From: JAYUDN01 sp043769645
GTDB taxonomy: Bacteria > Patescibacteriota > Gracilibacteria > BD1-5 > UBA2023
Assembly: GCA_043769645.1 (NCBI GenBank)
Contig: JAYVJC010000045.1
Location: 1 to 36,719, forward strand
Length of the DNA stretch: 36,719 bases
Reading direction: 5' to 3'
Shown in pieces: positions 32,766-36,719 of the stretch. The position numbers were made by a program, and so were the translations under genes. Under the pieces are notes generated by a model. That model was given only the letters and a program-made list of their open reading frames with translations. It had not been told where the DNA came from and ran no database searches. Numbering within the stretch: the first letter of the stretch is position 1; each line of letters starts with the position of its first letter.

Positions 32766-33782
32766 CTATGATTTTCTCTCCTTTTTTCAAATTTTCTCAA
32801 AGAGGTCACGAGTTTTTATAAGGATATCATTATTTTCTGTATTCGTTCCCGCAGTTCTGTTTGGAGCCAGTAATGCTTCGATATCTTCTTCGATCTCTCG
32901 ACGGTGGTGATTTATTTTCGCACCAGGTAAATCTCGAAAGTCTTCCAGATCAGAGAGAATGAGGGGAAGATTATATCAGAGTGCTCGTAGTAGACTCAGA
33001 GATCCACTATAATGATACCCGATATATATCCATCCACTTGCTTCTTGGTAGAGTCTATCGAGATGATGAGCGGGAAGTACTCATACGATCCGAATAGTAT
33101 CAAAGAGTTCGTACTCGCGGATGAGATCACGATATCGCTCATAGGCGGTATTCATTTCTCCAAGGATGATAAGTTGGTAGCGTGGTGAGTGTTTTTTCCA
33201 GTATGATATTATTTTCTCAAGTTGTGTTTCGGTATGAAATCCCATATCGTGGAGTATATAGGGTTTCTTGATGTTATAGCTCTGGAGTATAGAATCATCG
33301 ATTCATCATTTTATTATTTCTGGAATCCAGTTCGGTAGTACTACTATCTGAGTATCCTCGAGCATAAATCGTTCTATGAACTCACGTTTTTTTGATGGAC
33401 TTGATACGAGTACGAATGTATCTTTAGCGAAGGGAGGGGTGATATATACCTCAGGCGTAAGAAGCGTATCGTACGTACACATGTGGCGAATAATAGGGAT
33501 TTTTTTGGGAAGGATACTTTCTTCAGAAAAGGAAAATATACAGTCTCATGAGACGGATTGCAATCTTTGACGGGATTTCCAGTTCTCTATCCAGCCATGA
33601 TTTGGTGAAATGAGTAAGTGAGGAATACTCAGGAGAAAATCTCCATACTGAGTCCCCTCAAACCCTATCCAGAATACATCATCTTCGGGATACAGAGTAA
33701 CATACGCCTGTACCCAGAGTACAGAGTAATCTCGTGTATCTGTTTTTGAGTTTGGGATGCGCAGATCAATGATAAGTTTCAT
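32766..33782 (-). CDS. Glycosyltransferase family 1/4-like protein
   Basis: A 338-residue GT-B-type glycosyltransferase. The N-terminal Rossmann half starts MKLIIDLRIPNS; the second half has KPYILHDMGFHTETQLEKII, YQLIILGEMN, IVGVLPAHHLDRLYQEASGWIYIGYHYSGSLSLLRALGYNLPLILSD, matching the donor-site part of GT4-type enzymes. The usual E of the EPFG-like loop is not evident (SGSLSLLRAL instead). Six UGA-Gly codons. Leaderless-type promoter upstream. Probably acts in cell-surface glycan assembly. Confidence 0.78.
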
Positions 33783-33788
33783 AGGCAG

Positions 33789-33816
33789 AGGATAGTGATT
33801 CTCTAGAGGTTTGCAA
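33789..33816 (-). promoter_or_regulatory. Promoter for a leaderless transcript (glycosyltransferase)
   Basis: On the minus strand TTGCAA (33816-33811) and TATCCT (33794-33789) are separated by 16 bases; the -10 box ends 6 bases before the ATG at 33782. Confidence 0.55.
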
Positions 33817-33831
33817 GTTTTGATATCGAGG

Positions 33832-33856
33832 AGTACTCTCTTTTGAGAGAATACTT
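33832..33856. other. Inverted repeat between divergent genes
   Basis: AGTACTCTC and GAGAGAATACT arms around TTTT form a hairpin in the 205-base gap between the glycosyltransferase (-) and the surface protein (+). It might be an operator or a by-product; no T tract follows. Confidence 0.35.
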
Positions 33857-33987
33857 GAAAATAAACACTCAGGAAAAATCTCTTCTATCCCAATGAGTAG
33901 AGAATATAAAGAAAAGTAAGAAAATTTGCTTTCTTGTAAAGCATGTGATACCCTAAAAAGTAGTAGTCTTATTTTTTCTTATTGATC

Positions 33988-35391
33988 ATGAGTATTTGAC
34001 TCAAACTTCATCACTTTCGTCCCGCTTTTCTTCCTATCCTTTTACTCTTAGTAACAGGACTCTGTGTCTATGCTGATGAGGGGTTGAATCTTTTCAAACG
34101 TATCCAAGGAACTTCGTGAGGAGTATATACTGCCTGAGTATTTATCCCGGGTCAAAATGCAGGAATGCTTACTTTCCTCAACCAAACTCAAGAACAAACA
34201 CTCTGAGCCAGTGGGGTGTATCTCGATACCGTGAATAATTCTCTTTCGGGATCATTTTTTAGTGATACGACCGGATGGAATAGTATGTGAATATATAGTC
34301 CAGTCCTACTTATTCCCCCTGGAGGCGATACCACAAATATTACGGCCCCATGGAAAGTCACTGGACTCATTTGGAATAATAACGCTGGATGGATCAACCT
34401 CGAGTCCCTCGATGATTCGTATTCCTGAGTGTACTATATTCCGAGTTCCAATAGCTTTAGTGGCTATGCCTGGTCTAATACTCTCGGGTTTGTGGATTTT
34501 TGAATCTGAGGAACGGGTCCAATCATATTTACGAATAGCCTCCTTTCGAAGGTAAAAATTCTCTGAAACATAGCGGGGAACAATTCGTTTGATACGAGTT
34601 ATAATATAGGGAATACTTTTAAATCAGTCACTCTGACTACATATCTAAACCAGATCAAAAAAAATATTGCATCCCTTACTCGTTCTATTCCAGCCGAGTT
34701 GATCAATACATCAAACCAATTTATCGGAGCTAGTAATGTAAAAACAATCAATCCTGATGTTGCTTACTTCAAACTTGATGCGACGAATAGTGGAAAATAT
34801 ATCCTCATGGGAAGTGGATCAAACAACATCCTCTTGGCCAAACACATCCGAACTCTTATCATCGAAGGAGGCGACCTCTATATCAACGGGGATATTACGA
34901 AAGACTTGTTTGTGGATAAACCGAGGACTATCATCGTTTTGAAGGACAAATCAGGAAATGGGGGCAATATCTACCTTCATGGATCAGTGAAGCAGATCAT
35001 ATCAACTATTATTGCCGATGGATCTATCTACTCTGGATTTCCTACGAGTGCACAATCAACACTTCCGACTACAGTATTCCTCTATAATAGTACAAAAGTA
35101 CAAATTACCAATCTTCCTGCGAATCAGCTCTATATATATGGTAGTGTGATCACACGCAATACAATCGGAGGAGCGTGAGAAACGGAAAAGCCTGGTAATG
35201 GAACGTGTCCGTTCATGGTCTCTATTTGTAATCGTGAGACCGCTATCAAGTACGATTTCAACTATTTTAGGTCCTATGATAAAACTCTTGAACGACGTGC
35301 CTATACGACTAATAGTCTTGACGACTACTCTCTTATTATTGACTACGATCCTCGTCTTCTCGCGGACCCTCCACCAGGACTCATCGAATAA
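33988..35391 (+). CDS. Large exported surface protein (467 aa)
   Basis: A 467-residue protein with about ten UGA-Gly codons, mostly in the first 200 residues. A signal segment lies at about 10-30 (FRPAFLPILLLLVTGLCVYA). The early part carries Trp-rich repeats of the type GLIWNNNAGWINL and GYAWSNTLGFVDFG, as in exported proteins of candidate-phyla bacteria often found with type IV pilus genes. The second half has parallel-beta-like turns (RTLIIEGGDLYINGDI, NIYLHGSVKQIISTIIADGSIY). Paired cysteines at TCPFMVSIC. It is followed after 39 bases by another exported protein, so the two likely act together on the cell surface. Confidence 0.65.
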
Positions 35392-35430
35392 CTTCTTATA
35401 GATTTCACTTTTTATCTCCATTTTTCTCCT

Positions 35431-36719
35431 ATGTACCCTTCCCTCCGAAGTATTCTCTTCGTCTCACTCATATTTGCTACGGTATCAGTCTGAGCCGTCC
35501 CCGCTTCCCCTACTACGGCTCCCATAGATGGGTACTTCGCAGATCATTTCCGACGAGCGACCGCTCCCGCGAGTCAGTGTAGTACTACCCAGTATATGTA
35601 TGGACTAGACAATACTCCTGCGACCTACATGCAGCCACTCTGTCGCGTGCTCAACGACTTCAATGTCTGGGCGAGAACTGGAAATACCGGAACGGATCCT
35701 CTCATTAACTTCCTCGGAACTATCGATAATAAAGATCTCGTCATCAAGACGAATAGTATCGAACGGATTCGAGTAAGCGGAACGAACGGTAGAACCCAAG
35801 TAAATCAAGCCTTTATCATCAATAATGGTGCACCGACTCTAGTGTTTAAAGATACGAATCAATCAGGAAGTGTCTTGTACTCTGATGGAAATAAATTTTA
35901 TATCGCTTCTACGAGTGGACCAGATAGTGAAACCGCCACATCACCACTTCTCAATGTGGATCTCCTCAATGGAAGTATAAATATGAGTGGGCAACTGATT
36001 TCTACCGTACAGAATCCAACCCCTGCATTTCAGATTGCCTCGAATGTGAAAATCACCAATCTCAATGCCGACTATATAGATGGGATAGATTCGCCTATCC
36101 TCGCAAAAGGATGAGCTACAAGTACGACCAATAATATACCAAAGTTTACCTCTACGACCAATAATATAGGTCCTTCTACTATCTATGATGATGGGACGAA
36201 TGTCGGTATCGGAACGTCGACTCCAGCTTATAAGCTAGAAGTTTCTGGATGAAATATGGGAATTACAGATGCATTTTGAGTAATTCGTAAGTTCAATAAT
36301 ACACCAGCAGACTGGCCATGACTCATATTTGCTCGTGGACGAGGATCAGTTGGAGCACCTACTACATCACTGAATGGAGATAAGCTTTGAGCCATCGCAT
36401 TTACCCCATACAATGGTATCTGATATCCTGCCTCTTCAGAAATAGGAGCTGTCCAATCTGGAGATTCTTATACAACTGGAACTCCGAGTGATCTCTACTT
36501 TACGACCGTACAGTGAGGAACACCTATAGAGAGAATGCGAATTACAAGCTCTGGAAATATCGGAATCGGTACTACGACTCCAGATCCAGATCGCAAACTT
36601 CACATCGTCTTTTCGAATCCGAATAGTGATGGAAAAAATGGTAAACTGGTGATAGAAAATACAGCGAATACAATCAATGCTACTTCGGCAATGCAATTTC
36701 GCACAGCCAATTCTGATGC
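35431..36719 (+). CDS. Exported tail-fibre-like surface protein (partial, runs off the window)
   Basis: At least 429 codons open to the right edge. A signal peptide (about 1-23, SILFVSLIFATVSVGAVPA) precedes a Cys/Thr-rich segment (SQCSTTQYMYG). The body holds repeated units of the type TNVGIGTSTPAYKLEVSG and GNIGIGTTTPDPDRKLHI, the xNVGIGTxxPxxKLxV motif seen in phage tail fibres and adhesin-like proteins, separated by domains with SIERIRVSG-like strands. The last visible repeat is followed by an Asn/Thr-rich section. UGA-Gly codons break it repeatedly. Probably an attachment or adhesion protein; the C-terminal chaperone domain expected in such proteins would be beyond the window. Confidence 0.7.

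Noticed and set aside
6194..36719. Apparent pseudogenes or split genes throughout (fragments ending in TGA)
   Set aside because: Each set of fragments joins into one full-length protein when TGA is read as glycine; these are not frameshifts or decay.

Overview
The window reads as a chromosomal segment of a candidate-phyla bacterium that decodes UGA as glycine (translation table 25), that is Ca. Gracilibacteria (BD1-5/GN02) or Ca. Absconditabacteria (SR1); the sequence does not separate the two. The evidence is internal. In-frame TGA occurs where conserved proteins carry glycine (bL27 codon 8, uS4 codon 36, and inside RNase III, GrpE, KsgA, Xaa-Pro peptidase and many others). Every gene closes on TAA or TAG. 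Read with the standard code, about half the genes appear broken; read with UGA=Gly they are full length, and all coordinates below use that code.

Layout. 1-5242 (+): ribosomal/transcription block rpsM(partial)-rpsK-rpsD-rpoA-rplQ, rplM-rpsI, rpsL-rpsG-rpmA and a bL32-like gene. 5313-10531: a small minus-strand gene, then nusB, a TSUP permease, rnc, a FemAB/GNAT-like protein, an orphan gene with a possible frameshifted remnant, and a SIS-domain sugar isomerase. 10614-12306 (-): three membrane or exported proteins, one His-rich and one with a Cys cluster (possible metal handling). 12365-15257 (+): an anchored protein, an unknown protein and an RlmD/TrmA-type uracil methyltransferase. 15412-19905 (-): lipoprotein, histidine kinase, OmpR-type regulator, an exported helical Spy/CpxP-like protein behind a structured leader RNA, glutaredoxin and rhodanese, which look like an envelope/thiol stress cluster. 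20040-29066: M24 peptidase, EEP phosphatase (-), YtxH-like protein, grpE, membrane proteins, a NOL1/NOP2/Sun rRNA methyltransferase, a large cell-wall hydrolase, tRNA-Ser(CGA) and an unknown protein. 29074-33782: ksgA (-), an orphan gene, exported proteins, Hsp20 and a glycosyltransferase. 33988-end (+): two large exported surface proteins, the second with tail-fibre-like repeats, truncated by the window edge.

Three features stand out beyond gene content. First, short palindromic repeat elements lie in frame inside essential-type genes (ksgA and the NOL1-type methyltransferase) and are translated, helped by UGA=Gly; the ksgA element has a second, intergenic copy with compensatory base changes in its stems. 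Second, translation signals are unusual: I see no Shine-Dalgarno motif, start codons sit in a pyrimidine-rich TATG-type context, and at least five genes have a -10 box 6-7 nt from the ATG, implying leaderless mRNAs. Third, perfect heptamer tandem repeats directly precede rpsL and nusB. I saw no CRISPR array, transposase, integrase or rRNA gene, and no tRNA-Gly(UCA).
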